A stretch of 64,000 nucleotides of DNA from Ramlibacter monticola (GTDB lineage Bacteria > Pseudomonadota > Gammaproteobacteria > Burkholderiales > Burkholderiaceae_C), in assembly GCF_016722785.1 (NCBI RefSeq), contig NZ_JAEQNE010000001.1:1302001-1366000 (forward strand). Reading direction: 5' to 3'. Numbering within the stretch: position 1 is the stretch's first letter; each line of letters opens with the position of its first letter. A program made the translations under genes and the position numbers. Positions 27,669 through 36,497 of the stretch are shown one piece after another. Under the pieces are notes generated by a model. The model searched no databases and was not told where the DNA came from. It saw only the letters and a list, made by a program, of their open reading frames with translations.

Positions 27669-28203
27669 GCTGATCCTCGCCGAGAAGCTGCTGGCGCTGC
27701 GCTGGCCGGGGGCCATCGGCGCCCTGATGCTCGCCGGCGGCCTCGCCTGGGGCGCCGGCATGCTGCTGCCGCTGCGCGAGCAGCTGCAGGCCAGCGAGCT
27801 GAAGGTGCAGCGCGCGGAGCGCAAGGCCGAGGCCGTGCGCAGCGGCACCGAAGCCGCCCCGCTGACGCCCGCCCAGCGCCGCGAGCGCTTCTACGCGACG
27901 CTGCCGGCGGTCGCCGAAGTCACCCAGTCCGTCGAGCGGATCTACGCCGCCGCGAACGCCGAGAAGCTCTCGCTGATGCACGGCGAGTACAGCGGCGCCG
28001 AGCTGCAGACCGCCGGACTGGTCCGCTACAAAATCACGCTGCCCCTGAAGGGCAACTACGAGCAGGTCCGCCGCTTCATCACCGAGTCGCTCAAGACCGT
28101 GCCGGGCCTCGCGCTCGACGACGTGACCCTGCAGCGCCAGAACATCGGCGAGACGCAGGTGGAAGCCCGCGTGCAACTGTCCCTCTTCCTCACGAGGCGC
28201 TGA
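27655..28203 (+). CDS. PilO/GspM-like inner-membrane protein
   Basis: A 182-residue bitopic protein with a transmembrane helix about 20-38, a coiled coil (QLQASELKVQRAERKAEAVR) and a periplasmic ferredoxin-like domain ending in alternating strands (VTLQRQNIGETQVEARVQLSL cut here into its key part VEARVQLSL). The layout and place after the PilN-like gene identify it as the PilO/GspM partner. It overlaps the upstream gene by 14 bases and ends one base before the next ATG. Confidence 0.72.
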   Translation: MQIPKLILAEKLLALRWPGAIGALMLAGGLAWGAGMLLPLREQLQASELKVQRAERKAEAVRSGTEAAPLTPAQRRERFYATLPAVAEVTQSVERIYAAANAEKLSLMHGEYSGAELQTAGLVRYKITLPLKGNYEQVRRFITESLKTVPGLALDDVTLQRQNIGETQVEARVQLSLFLTRR

Positions 28204-28204
28204 A

Positions 28205-28804
28205 ATGGACCGCAAGCGCCTGATCTTCTGGACCACCTTCCTCGGCGGCGCCGGCGCGCTCGCCGCGTACGACTACCTCCAGCCCGCCCCGGCGCCCGAG
28301 CCGGTGGCCAGCGTCTCGCGGGCCGCAGGGGCCAAGCGTGCCGCCTCGGCCACCGTCGCGATGGCGGGCGTCGAAGGCGCCTCGGCGCCGCTGGCGAGCC
28401 TGCGGGCCGTGGCAGCCACCGCCGCGGCCTCCGCGGCGGCCACGCCCGACACCGCGACCCCGCCGGAAGCGGCCGCTTCCGCGGCGCCGGCCGGGCCGTT
28501 CGCGGCGAATTCGTGGCAGCCTCCGCCGCCGCCGCCCCCGCCGCCGCCGCCGCCGGCTCCCCCGCCGCCGCCGCCTCCTCCTCCTCCGCCTCCCGCCGCA
28601 CCGCCCGTTCCATTCTCCTTCCTGGGACGGATCGACGACGGGAAGCCCAAGGTGTTCCTGCAGCGCGGGGAACGCCTGTACGCGGTCGCCGCAGGCGATG
28701 TGATCGACGGCCAGTACCGCGTCGACCGCATCGAAGCGACCACGGTGTTGTTCACCTACCTGCCGATGAACGTTCAACAAACCATAACGATCGGAAAGTC
28801 TTGA
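28205..28804 (+). CDS. PilP/GspC-like protein with long polyproline linker
   Basis: A 199-residue membrane-anchored protein. One N-terminal hydrophobic helix (about 7-22) is followed by a low-complexity Ala/Pro region. It contains two polyproline runs of about a dozen residues each at about 103-130, encoded by CCG/CCC/CCT repeats. The C-terminal 65 residues (PFSFLGRIDDGKPKVFLQRG, then AVAAGDVIDGQYRV) form the small HR/PilP beta domain that docks on the secretin. Its stop overlaps the secretin start as TGATG. The rigid linker probably spans the periplasm. RefSeq-style naming of such genes as secretion system X components is recalled, not checked. Confidence 0.75.
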   Translation: MDRKRLIFWTTFLGGAGALAAYDYLQPAPAPEPVASVSRAAGAKRAASATVAMAGVEGASAPLASLRAVAATAAASAAATPDTATPPEAAASAAPAGPFAANSWQPPPPPPPPPPPPAPPPPPPPPPPPPAAPPVPFSFLGRIDDGKPKVFLQRGERLYAVAAGDVIDGQYRVDRIEATTVLFTYLPMNVQQTITIGKS

Positions 28805-31278
28805 TGTTTCGCACGGAGTACGCACGCCGCTGGCTTTTGACACCCATCGCTCTCTCCATCGCTCTCGCAGGTTGCGCGTCCCAGCAGGCACAGAAGGAAG
28901 GCCAGGCACTGATCGACGCCGGGCGCTACGAGGAAGGGCTGGCGCGGCTGAGCGAGGCGGCCACGAACTCGCCGAATGAGCCGCAGTACCGCTCCACCCT
29001 GGTGCTGGAGCAGGAACGCGTGATCGCGATGCTGCTGTCGCGTGCCGACCGCCTGCGCATCGCCGGCGACTACGACGGCGCGCTGCAGGCGTACCAGCGC
29101 GTGCTGAACCTGAGCCCCCGCAACACGCGCGCGATCGACGCGATGCGCACCCTGGAGCAGCGGCGCAATCTCGACGACATGATCAAGCAGGCCCGCGCGG
29201 CCTTCCGCCGCGGCGACGTGGAACTGGCCGAGAAGCACCTGGCGCAGATCCTGGCGCTGGACCCGGCCGCGCCGGACGCGCTGGCGCTGCGCCGCGAGAT
29301 CGAGCTGGAGCACGCGCGCACCACCAGCACCTACCCGCGCCTGCGCACGAAGTTCACCCGGCCCGTCACGCTGGAATTCCGCGACGCCAACATCCGCATG
29401 ATCCTCGACGCCCTGTCGCGCACGACGGGCATCAACTTCATCCTGGACAAGGACGTGAAGACCGACGTCAAGGCCACGATCTTCGTGCGCCAGGTGGCGG
29501 TGGAGGACGCGTTGGACCTGCTGCTGGCGCAGAACCAGCTGGAAAAGAAGGTCATCAACGACAACACGGTCCTGGTCTATCCCAACTCGCCGGCCAAGCT
29601 GCGCGAGTACCAGGACTGGGTGATCCGCACCTTCTTCATCACCAACATGGACGTCAAGCAGGCGCAGACCCTGATCAAGACCATGTTGAAGACCAAGGAC
29701 CTGTTCATCGACGAGAAGCTGAACTCGCTGACGATGCGCGACTCGCCGGACGCCGTGCGGCTGGCCGAGAAGCTGCTGCAGGCGCAGGACCAGGCCGAGG
29801 GCGAGGTGGTGCTGGAAGTCGAACTGCTCGACGTCTCGCGCGACCGCCTGCTCGATCTGGGAATCACCTGGCCCTCGACCTTCAGCGTGCTGAACGTCGA
29901 CGGCAACCCCGCATCGCTCCTGAGCGACCTGCACCGGAACATCCCGCGCGGACAGATCGGCCTCGACCGCACCGTCAGCGCCACCGCCCAGACGACCACC
30001 ACCGACGTGAACACGCTGGCCTCTCCGCGCATCCGCGTGCGCAACAAGGACAAGGCCAAGATCCACATCGGCGACCGCATCCCGATCGTCAACGCCACCT
30101 CGGTGCCGTCCACGCAGGGTCCGGTGACGACCGAGACGGTGCAGTACCTGGACACCGGTATCAAGCTGGAGGTCGAGCCCACCATCTACCAGAGCGACGA
30201 GGTCGCGATCAAGCTGGTGCTGGAAGTGAGCGACTCGCAGGACGCCGGCTCCACCAACAACGGCACAACGCTCGTGCGCGTGAAGACCAGCAACGCCTCG
30301 ACCTCGCTGCGCCTGAAGAACGGCGAGACGCAGATCCTGGCCGGCCTGATCCGCAGCGACCACGGCGGCAGCGGCGACGGCATCCCCGGCCTGAGCGACA
30401 TCCCCGTGGCCGGCCGCCTGTTCGGCTCGAAGAAGGACACCTGGGCCAAGCGCGAGCTGGTGCTGTCGATCACGCCGCGCATCGTGCGCAACACGCCCTA
30501 CCTGCCGCCCTACCAGCTGGAGTACGCCTCCGGCACCGAGGGCAGCCTGCGCTCGCGGCCGCTGTCGCTGGCGCTGCAGGGCAGCGAGACGCTGCCCGGC
30601 GCCGCCGGCGCGCCCGATGCCGTCATGCTGACGGCGCCTCCGGGAGCGAGTGGCGGCGCCACCGGCTCTGCTCCCGCCACCGGCACGCCGGCCGGCGCGA
30701 CGCCGCTGGGCACGGGCTCGCGCGGCCCGACCCGCGGCCGCACGGCCACCCCGGCCGCGCCCGTGACGGCACCGGGTGCGCCCGGCGCGGCTCCCGCCGC
30801 CCCCGGCACGCCGGCCGCTCCGTCGGCCCCCCAGAGCAGCGCGCCGGCCTCGGGCCCCGTGACGCTGGCCATCGAGGGCGAAAGCAGCATCAAGGTCGGC
30901 GAGGAAACCACGCTCACCCTGCACCTGAAGGCGGGCCAGCCCCTGGTCAGCACCGCCTTCCAGATCGCCTACGACCCGAAGTTCGTGAGGCTGGTGGACG
31001 TGACGGAGGGCGAGGTGCTGAAGACCGACGGCGCCCAGACCACCTTCTCGGCGCGCAAGGACGAAACGGCAGGCATGGTGTTCGTCGGGGTGTCGCGGCC
31101 GGCCGGCGGCGAGGGCTCCAGCGGCGAAGGCACGCTCGTGCAGGTGCGCCTGCAGGGCATCGCGGCGACGCCGTCGGCGCCGCTTCGCGTGACGGGCTTC
31201 TCCGCGATCGGCCCCAACAACCGCATCGTCCCGTCGCCCGCCGCAACCTCCGTCGATCTCTCCGTGGAGCAGCCCTGA
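28804..31278 (+). CDS. gspD: Lipoprotein secretin (GspD/PilQ type) with C-terminal cohesin-like domain
   Basis: Outer-membrane pore of 824 residues. A lipoprotein signal ends at C24 (ALAGCAS). TPR-like repeats cover about 30-180. N-domains follow (LEFRDANIRMILDAL, near 195), then the secretin core about 370-565 with PRIRVRNKDKAKIHIGDRIP, TGIKLEVEPTI and the closing KRELVLSITPRIV. After a Pro/Ala/Gly-rich linker of about 110 residues comes a 120-residue beta domain (VTLAIEGESSIKVGEETTLT; FVRLVDVTEGE) of cohesin type. Cohesin at the end of a secretin is unusual and could hold a substrate or partner at the cell surface or in the periplasm. It begins at ATG 28804 within TGATG. Confidence 0.92.
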   Translation: MFRTEYARRWLLTPIALSIALAGCASQQAQKEGQALIDAGRYEEGLARLSEAATNSPNEPQYRSTLVLEQERVIAMLLSRADRLRIAGDYDGALQAYQRVLNLSPRNTRAIDAMRTLEQRRNLDDMIKQARAAFRRGDVELAEKHLAQILALDPAAPDALALRREIELEHARTTSTYPRLRTKFTRPVTLEFRDANIRMILDALSRTTGINFILDKDVKTDVKATIFVRQVAVEDALDLLLAQNQLEKKVINDNTVLVYPNSPAKLREYQDWVIRTFFITNMDVKQAQTLIKTMLKTKDLFIDEKLNSLTMRDSPDAVRLAEKLLQAQDQAEGEVVLEVELLDVSRDRLLDLGITWPSTFSVLNVDGNPASLLSDLHRNIPRGQIGLDRTVSATAQTTTTDVNTLASPRIRVRNKDKAKIHIGDRIPIVNATSVPSTQGPVTTETVQYLDTGIKLEVEPTIYQSDEVAIKLVLEVSDSQDAGSTNNGTTLVRVKTSNASTSLRLKNGETQILAGLIRSDHGGSGDGIPGLSDIPVAGRLFGSKKDTWAKRELVLSITPRIVRNTPYLPPYQLEYASGTEGSLRSRPLSLALQGSETLPGAAGAPDAVMLTAPPGASGGATGSAPATGTPAGATPLGTGSRGPTRGRTATPAAPVTAPGAPGAAPAAPGTPAAPSAPQSSAPASGPVTLAIEGESSIKVGEETTLTLHLKAGQPLVSTAFQIAYDPKFVRLVDVTEGEVLKTDGAQTTFSARKDETAGMVFVGVSRPAGGEGSSGEGTLVQVRLQGIAATPSAPLRVTGFSAIGPNNRIVPSPAATSVDLSVEQP

Positions 31279-31279
31279 G

Positions 31280-31750
31280 ATGCGACGCGCCCGCGGTTTC
31301 ACGCTGATCGAACTGGTGATCACCGTGGCCCTCATCGGCCTGCTCGCGGCCCTGGCCGCGCCGGTGGCGGAGACCGTGGTGCGCCGGGGCAAGGAACAGG
31401 ACCTGAAGGCAGCCCTGATGCAGATCCGCGACGCCATCGACGCCTACAAGGACGCCGCCGACTCCGGCCGCATCGCCAAGGCCGCCAGCGACACGGGCTA
31501 CCCCGCGAACCTGGACATGCTGGCCAACGGCGTGGTGGACAAGGCCAGCCCGACTGGCGGCAAGATCTATTTCCTGCGCCGCGTCCCGCGCGACCCGTTC
31601 GCCGACGGCAGCCTCCCCGCGACGCAGACCTGGGGCCTGCGCGCCTCCGACACGCCGCCCGACGCCCCGCGCGACGGCAAGGACGTCTTCGACGTCCGCT
31701 CGCTGTCCGACGGCAAGGCCCTGGACGGCAGCTACTACAAGGAGTGGTGA
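31280..31750 (+). CDS. Pseudopilin of the atypical type II secretion system
   Basis: A 156-residue type IV pilin-like protein. The prepilin peptidase site is RG|FTLIELVITVALIG, with Glu at +5 of the mature form and a following hydrophobic helix. Its globular part includes RRVPRDPFADG, close to the GspG-type segment before the calcium loop. It follows the secretin gene after one base and precedes another pseudopilin gene by one base. No prepilin peptidase gene is present in the window, so processing must rely on an enzyme encoded elsewhere. Confidence 0.88.
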   Translation: MRRARGFTLIELVITVALIGLLAALAAPVAETVVRRGKEQDLKAALMQIRDAIDAYKDAADSGRIAKAASDTGYPANLDMLANGVVDKASPTGGKIYFLRRVPRDPFADGSLPATQTWGLRASDTPPDAPRDGKDVFDVRSLSDGKALDGSYYKEW

Positions 31751-31751
31751 C

Positions 31752-32141
31752 ATGGTCACCCGCACCGCACGCACCAGGGGCTTCACGCTCATCGAGCTGC
31801 TGATCGTGCTCGCGATCGTCGGCACCCTCCTCACCATCGCGGTGCCGAGCTATTTCGCGAGCCTGGACAACGCCAAGGAAACCTCGCTGCGGCAGAGCCT
31901 CTCCGTGATGCGCACGGCGATCGACCACTACAAGGGCGACCTGGGCAAGTACCCGGAGAACCTGCAGGAACTGGTGACCGCGAAGTACCTGCGCAGCATC
32001 CCGTCGGACCCGATCACAGGCATGCCCGACCAGTGGGTGCTGGAGATGGGCGGCGAGGCGGGCCAGGCCAGCGGCGTGCGCGACGTGCACAGCGGCGCGC
32101 CGGGCAACGCCAAGGACGGCACTCCCTATGCGAGCTGGTAA
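31752..32141 (+). CDS. Pseudopilin (GspG-like)
   Basis: A 129-residue pilin-like protein with site RG|FTLIELLIVLAIVG, Glu at +5, and a C-terminal part carrying YLRSIPSDPITG and WVLEMGG, as in GspG-type major pseudopilins of the type II family. It overlaps the next gene by 14 bases. The operon therefore carries several GspG-like genes; which one forms the main pseudopilus cannot be told. Confidence 0.88.
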   Translation: MVTRTARTRGFTLIELLIVLAIVGTLLTIAVPSYFASLDNAKETSLRQSLSVMRTAIDHYKGDLGKYPENLQELVTAKYLRSIPSDPITGMPDQWVLEMGGEAGQASGVRDVHSGAPGNAKDGTPYASW

Positions 32142-32910
32142 GGCCCCGCGTCGGCAGGGCGGCTTCACCTACTTCGGCGTCCTGTTCCTGCTGGTGTTGC
32201 TGGGGCTCGGCCTCGCGGGCACCGGCGAGACCTGGACCCTTGCCAGCCGGCGCGCCCGGGAGCGCGAGCTGCTGTGGACGGGCAACCAGTACGCGCGCGC
32301 CATCAAGGCCTACTACAACCAGTCGCCGGGCGTGCGCCAGTTCCCCTCGCAGCTCGAGGACCTGGTGGAGGACCGCCGCTTCCCCGTGCCGCGCCGCCAC
32401 CTGCGCCAGCTGTACGCGGACCCGATCACGCGCGAACGCTTCGACGTCGTGCTGTCGCAGGATGGACGCATCGGCGGCGTGCGCAGCCACTCCGACAACA
32501 CGCCGCTGAAGCAGGACAACTTCCCCGTGAAGTTCCGCGACTTCAAGGGAACGACCCGCTACTCCGACTGGCTGTTCATCGCGGACAACCTGCCGGGCTC
32601 GCCGTCCCGCCCGACGGCCGCGGGTGCAGCGGGTGCTGCGGGAGCCACCGCGGGTGGCGCCACCAGTCCCGCCGCTGCGGGCACCGCCTTCCCAGGCACC
32701 GCCTTTCCCGGCACCGCCGCTCCGGGCACCGCCGCGCCGGCCACGGCCGCTGACGCGACCGCAGGTGGAACCGCCGCTGAGACTGCGGGTGGGACTCCCG
32801 GTGGGACTCCGAGTGGGTCTGCGGGTGGAACCGCCGGTGGAACTCCCGGCACGACCGCGCCTGCGCCCGCGCCGGTACGACCCGGCCCGGTGATCAGCAC
32901 GAAGCGCTGA
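32128..32910 (+). CDS. Minor pseudopilin with long Ala/Gly/Thr-rich tail
   Basis: A 260-residue pilin-like protein. The cleavage site QGG|FTYFGVLFLLVLLGLG lacks Glu at +5 (Gly instead), as in GspK-type tip subunits. The globular part (about 40-150) has RQLYADPITRERFDVV. The last 100 residues are low-complexity repeats of Gly, Ala, Thr and Pro (TAFPGTAFPGTAAPGTAAP), probably flexible. Its end overlaps the convergent small gene on the other strand by 17 bases. It is the last gene of the GspE-to-pseudopilin operon. Confidence 0.8.
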   Translation: MRAGKAPRRQGGFTYFGVLFLLVLLGLGLAGTGETWTLASRRARERELLWTGNQYARAIKAYYNQSPGVRQFPSQLEDLVEDRRFPVPRRHLRQLYADPITRERFDVVLSQDGRIGGVRSHSDNTPLKQDNFPVKFRDFKGTTRYSDWLFIADNLPGSPSRPTAAGAAGAAGATAGGATSPAAAGTAFPGTAFPGTAAPGTAAPATAADATAGGTAAETAGGTPGGTPSGSAGGTAGGTPGTTAPAPAPVRPGPVISTKR

Positions 32911-33301
32911 AGCAACTGTCCTCGTTGGCTGCCTGCAGCGCGAGGCTGCGGCACGCCTGCGACTGCCTGCCCTGGGCCGTCAGGTCCTCGGGGGTCCGCC
33001 CACCTTCGCCGGCCAGCTTGGCGTTGCGGTACCAGTGCAGGGCCTCGGACAGGCTGTCGCAGTGCCTCGACGCCATGCTGACGATGGCCACGACCTGGCG
33101 CAGGTGCGACTGCAGGCGCAGGTCCGCCGGAAGATGCCGCGTCTCGGCGGGGCGCTCCGAATCCCGGACCAGGTCGCGGGCCCGGCGGCCGACCAGCAGC
33201 GCCACGTCCGCGGCGCGCAACGGATGCACGCGCGCGACCTCCTGCTCCAGTCGCCGCAGCAACAATGCCTTGGGGTGATCGTCTTCCTGCCCGTGTTCCA
33301 T
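32894..33301 (-). CDS. Small protein with MbcA/ParS-like C-terminal pattern
   Basis: A 135-residue soluble protein starting at ATG 33301 (MEHGQEDD). The middle is Arg-rich and helical. The C-terminal part (LHWYRNAKLAGEGGRTPEDL, then TAQGRQ) follows the W-x-N-x-L-GG-TP-x-L-x-GR pattern of the MbcA/ParS/Xre antitoxin C-terminal domain. No toxin gene of the RES or similar type is adjacent, so it may be an orphan regulator. An inverted repeat CTTAA...TTAAG at 33324-33340 lies just upstream and could be its promoter or operator. The ribosome site is weak and the call is tentative. Confidence 0.5.
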   Translation of the reverse strand: MEHGQEDDHPKALLLRRLEQEVARVHPLRAADVALLVGRRARDLVRDSERPAETRHLPADLRLQSHLRQVVAIVSMASRHCDSLSEALHWYRNAKLAGEGGRTPEDLTAQGRQSQACRSLALQAANEDSCFSASC

Positions 33302-33467
33302 GCCGTGAGCTTGGGTCAGGGAACTTAACGTGGAATTAAGAGGGTCCGGGTCGCCCGATCGCCTCCGGCAGGAGGGCTGCGGGCCGCTGGCCCGCCGGGG
33401 GATCAGCGTGCGAACGCGGTGAGTGCGTCGCCGCAGGACATCCGGGTGGCGCTCACGATGCGCCGGC

Positions 33468-33529
33468 GAAAAAAACGCCCGACCCGGAAGCGCCATGCCG
33501 GTGAGGGCATGCAGGATTGGCGCTTCCGG
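33468..33529 (-). terminator. Terminator of the first Ig-like protein gene
   Basis: CCGGAAGCGCCA at 33484-33495 pairs with TGGCGCTTCCGG at 33518-33529, extended by a GC-rich base. On the minus strand it is followed by a run of seven or more T. It lies 36 bases after the stop at 33565. Confidence 0.85.
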
Positions 33530-33564
33530 GCGGGCAACTTCGCTCTCCTTGCGAATCTTTCAGA

Positions 33565-36168
33565 TCACTTGAACACGATGTCGATCGCGGCCGTGCCGCC
33601 CAGCGAGGGCAGCGTCGAGAACGCGCGGATGAAGGTGGGCGCCACCTTCCAGACGCTGGTGCCGGACTTCGGGTTGATCGCGCCGGTCGCCGGGACAAGC
33701 TTGTCCATCGCCCAGTTGCCCAGGCCATCGAGCACGGCGGTGCCGATCACGCAGTTCGGGTTGGTCGCGGTGCCGTTGCAGGGCGCCGCGGCGCCGACCA
33801 GCGTGCCGTTCTCGTACACCACCGTGATCGTCTGGCCCTGGATGATGTTGTCGGTGCCGTCGATCGTCCAGCGGTTCTTGTTCTGCACGAACTGGTGCTT
33901 GCCGAAGGTGATCAGTTCGTTGGCCGCCACGTTGACCGTGCCGGTCGCGAGGTTGGCGGACTGCGCACCGGCCACGTCCGTCACCCGGTAGGTGAAGGTC
34001 TTGGGTCCGGTCGTGGTGGGGGTGTAGCTGATCACGCCGTTCACCGGCACGGGCTGGGTGCCCATGCCCGCCGGCCAGGTCACGATCACCGCGTCCTTGA
34101 CGTCGCCGTTGCCGTCCGGGTCGGTGGAGCTGCCGATCAGGTTCATCACGTTCAGCTTGCCCACCACCGCGCCGACGGTGGTGTTGCCGGCCACGGGCGT
34201 GTCGTTCACCGCGTTGATGATGATCGTCGCCGTCGCCTGGTTGGACACCGCGCCATCGACCGTGACCGTGTAGTTGATCGCCTCGACGCCGCTCGCGTTG
34301 GCGTTCGGCACGTAGGTCAGCACGCCGTCCGTCACCGTCGCCGTCCCGAGGCGGGGCGCCGAGGCCGTGACCGACACCACCGCGCCGCTGGCGATCGCGC
34401 TGCGAATGCTGGTCAGCACGCCACCGCGCGAGATCACGTCGTTGGCCAGCAGGTCGATCGTCACGTTCTGGCCGGCGGCGCAGGCCAGGGCGGCAGTCGG
34501 CGAGCAGTCCTCGAACATGCCGAGGGTGTCGGCCACCGCGGTGGGCACGCCGAAGATCACGGCCGCACCGGTGGCGGTGTTGGTGGTGCGCAGGACCGAG
34601 CCGCCCTTGTTGGACGACACCTGCACCTGCGAGGGCGGAGCCGCGAGGGCCGAGACGCTGGCCGCGCCGCCGGCGAGTTCGAGGCCGGTGCCCGCACCCC
34701 TGCCGACAGTCGTGCCGGCAGTGACGCCCGGGCCGTAGCCGGCCAGGGTCAGCACTGCGGTCGGGTCGCTGGACGCCGCGTTGACGGTCAGCGTGCCGTT
34801 GGCGGCGCCGTCGTAGTTGGCGACGCTGATCTGCACGTCGTCGGTCACGGGGCGCAGGTAGTAGGCGGGGACGACCTGGCCGGTGGCGTTGGTCGCGCTC
34901 TGGTCGACGATGCAGACGTGGCTGGGCGGCAGGCCGCCGGGCTGGCTCTGGCCCCAGTAGTCGGGGTCGGTGGAGGCCATGCTGTGCGGCACGCCGGCCG
35001 GCGCGCTGTACGGGCCGTCGCTGACGGTGACCACGCCGGTGACCGGATCGGTGACCAGGGCGCCCGCGCAGGGCACGTCGTAGTACTGCAGGTTCGGCTT
35101 GACCGCCGGCGCCTGCGTCGTGGCGGGGATGCGCGACTGCGAGGTCGACGAGGCTTGCGCGAACACGTCCAGGTTGGTCACGGTGCCGGCGGCGTCGGCC
35201 TTGTAGGTGGCACGCGCCTTCGAAACCTGCCCGGCCAGCGTGCCGGTCATCAGGCGGCCCATGAGGGTGAAGTTGCTCTCGCCGTCGAGCGTGTAGAACA
35301 CGGCGCCATCATTGGTGGGCGACGGGGCGGCCACTTCGACGCGGAAGGTGTTGTGGTTGCGCAGGGCGGTCGTGCCGTCGGTGTTGCGTGCGGTGAAGGC
35401 CGGCAGCGGGCTGCCGGTGACGGTGCCGACGCGCGCCGGATCGGCGATGTACTTCTTGCCGGTGCCGGGATCGGCGGTCGGGCCGGCGCCGAGCGCGACC
35501 ATCTGGTCGTAGAACGGATCGGTGCCGGGAGCGGCGGCCCGCAGGTCGGGCATGGGCGGCACTTCGGCGCCGCCGGCCGCCGGCGACGGCAGCAGGAAGG
35601 GGCCCACCGGGCCGTTCAGCGTGCACTCGAAGGTCGCGATGCAGGCCGTGCCGATGTCGACCGTGTCGAAGATGCGGTCGCCGGCCCTCTGGCCCAGGTA
35701 GGTCACGTCCGAGTACGGCGTGATCACGCGGTAGTCGCCGTCGAAGGGCAGGCTGGGCATGAAGACGCGCAGGCGAGCGAACGTCATCTGGTCGCCGGGC
35801 GCCGGGGCGCCGTTGGCGAACGCCGCCTCGAGGGCGATGACCAGCTTCGCGCGGAAGCCGTTGCCCGCATCGAGCATGACGTTGTCGGCCGCCCAGTAGA
35901 AGTGCTCGTCGAAGAAGTTGGTGGGGAAGGTCTCGGGGATGACGACGTCGCCGGGCAGCAGCAGGCACCAGCCGCCATCGACTTCGGCCGCCGTCCTCGG
36001 ATCGCAGAACTCCATCGCGATGCCGGTCTTGTCCTGGAACCAGGCGGGAAAGCCGCCGACCGAGGGTGCGTTGTTGACCGGGCCCATGCGTTCCAGCACG
36101 GCCCAGGCGGGGGTGGTCGCGAACGACAGCAGGACTGCCGCGGCGATGAGGTTGCGTTGATGCTTCAT
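33565..36168 (-). CDS. Large secreted Ig/cadherin-like protein A
   Basis: An 867-residue secreted protein. The signal peptide ends near 22 (ATTPAWA). The first 450 residues form a Cys-containing domain without a family I recognise (VGGFPAWFQDKTGIAMEFC; EVDGGWCLLLPGDV; PFDGDYRVITPYSDVTY). The C-terminal 400 residues contain tandem Ig/cadherin-like modules (LTYVPNANASGVEAINYTVT; VNDTPVAGN; ISYTPTTTGPKTFTYRVTD) and a final beta domain. It is a paralogue of the next gene, with the same layout. Position within the oxidase/secretion locus and the lack of membrane helices suggest a surface or extracellular protein, perhaps a substrate of the secretion system. AGAGGGG precedes the ATG. Confidence 0.8.
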   Translation of the reverse strand: MKHQRNLIAAAVLLSFATTPAWAVLERMGPVNNAPSVGGFPAWFQDKTGIAMEFCDPRTAAEVDGGWCLLLPGDVVIPETFPTNFFDEHFYWAADNVMLDAGNGFRAKLVIALEAAFANGAPAPGDQMTFARLRVFMPSLPFDGDYRVITPYSDVTYLGQRAGDRIFDTVDIGTACIATFECTLNGPVGPFLLPSPAAGGAEVPPMPDLRAAAPGTDPFYDQMVALGAGPTADPGTGKKYIADPARVGTVTGSPLPAFTARNTDGTTALRNHNTFRVEVAAPSPTNDGAVFYTLDGESNFTLMGRLMTGTLAGQVSKARATYKADAAGTVTNLDVFAQASSTSQSRIPATTQAPAVKPNLQYYDVPCAGALVTDPVTGVVTVSDGPYSAPAGVPHSMASTDPDYWGQSQPGGLPPSHVCIVDQSATNATGQVVPAYYLRPVTDDVQISVANYDGAANGTLTVNAASSDPTAVLTLAGYGPGVTAGTTVGRGAGTGLELAGGAASVSALAAPPSQVQVSSNKGGSVLRTTNTATGAAVIFGVPTAVADTLGMFEDCSPTAALACAAGQNVTIDLLANDVISRGGVLTSIRSAIASGAVVSVTASAPRLGTATVTDGVLTYVPNANASGVEAINYTVTVDGAVSNQATATIIINAVNDTPVAGNTTVGAVVGKLNVMNLIGSSTDPDGNGDVKDAVIVTWPAGMGTQPVPVNGVISYTPTTTGPKTFTYRVTDVAGAQSANLATGTVNVAANELITFGKHQFVQNKNRWTIDGTDNIIQGQTITVVYENGTLVGAAAPCNGTATNPNCVIGTAVLDGLGNWAMDKLVPATGAINPKSGTSVWKVAPTFIRAFSTLPSLGGTAAIDIVFK

Positions 36169-36422
36169 GTGGGGTGCCCCTCTAAAAGGAGTTGTGTGGT
36201 TATGGAGTCGCCGTGGGCCTTTGCCCCAGCGACGTAGTACCAATTGCACAATCCGGGCCCACCTCAAGGCCGCGGGCAGCACCCCCTGACGAGAGTGCTG
36301 CCCGCGTTCCAGCTCCTTCACTGTCGCCGCCGACCCGCAGGGACGGCACACGCGATCGGCGGTGGGGGCCGCCTTTCGGTCTGCGTCACCCACGCCCGCG
36401 GCGACTCGGGGAAATTCCCCCA

Positions 36423-36479
36423 CGACCGGGGACACCTGCTGCGTGTAGACACACAGTCGTTGCGTCCTCGGTCGTGGGT
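36423..36479 (-). terminator. Long inverted repeat downstream of Ig-like protein B
   Basis: CCCACGACCGGGG (about 36422-36434) and CCTCGGTCGTGGG (about 36466-36478) are inverted copies with one mismatch, separated by about 30 bases that contain a smaller palindrome GTGTAGACAC. A GGGGAAATTCCCCC string is next to it. It lies directly after the stop of the gene ending at 36498 and may form a 3' stem, but it lacks a T tract. The rest of the 329-base gap to 36169 shows no gene and must hold any promoter of protein A. Confidence 0.45.
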
Positions 36480-36497
36480 CATCGCTCGTCCTCCCGA

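Noticed and set aside
28520..28610. Polyproline codon run as a sign of a frameshift or sequencing error
   Set aside because: The frame is open on both sides and the downstream PilP-like domain is intact and correctly linked to the secretin start.
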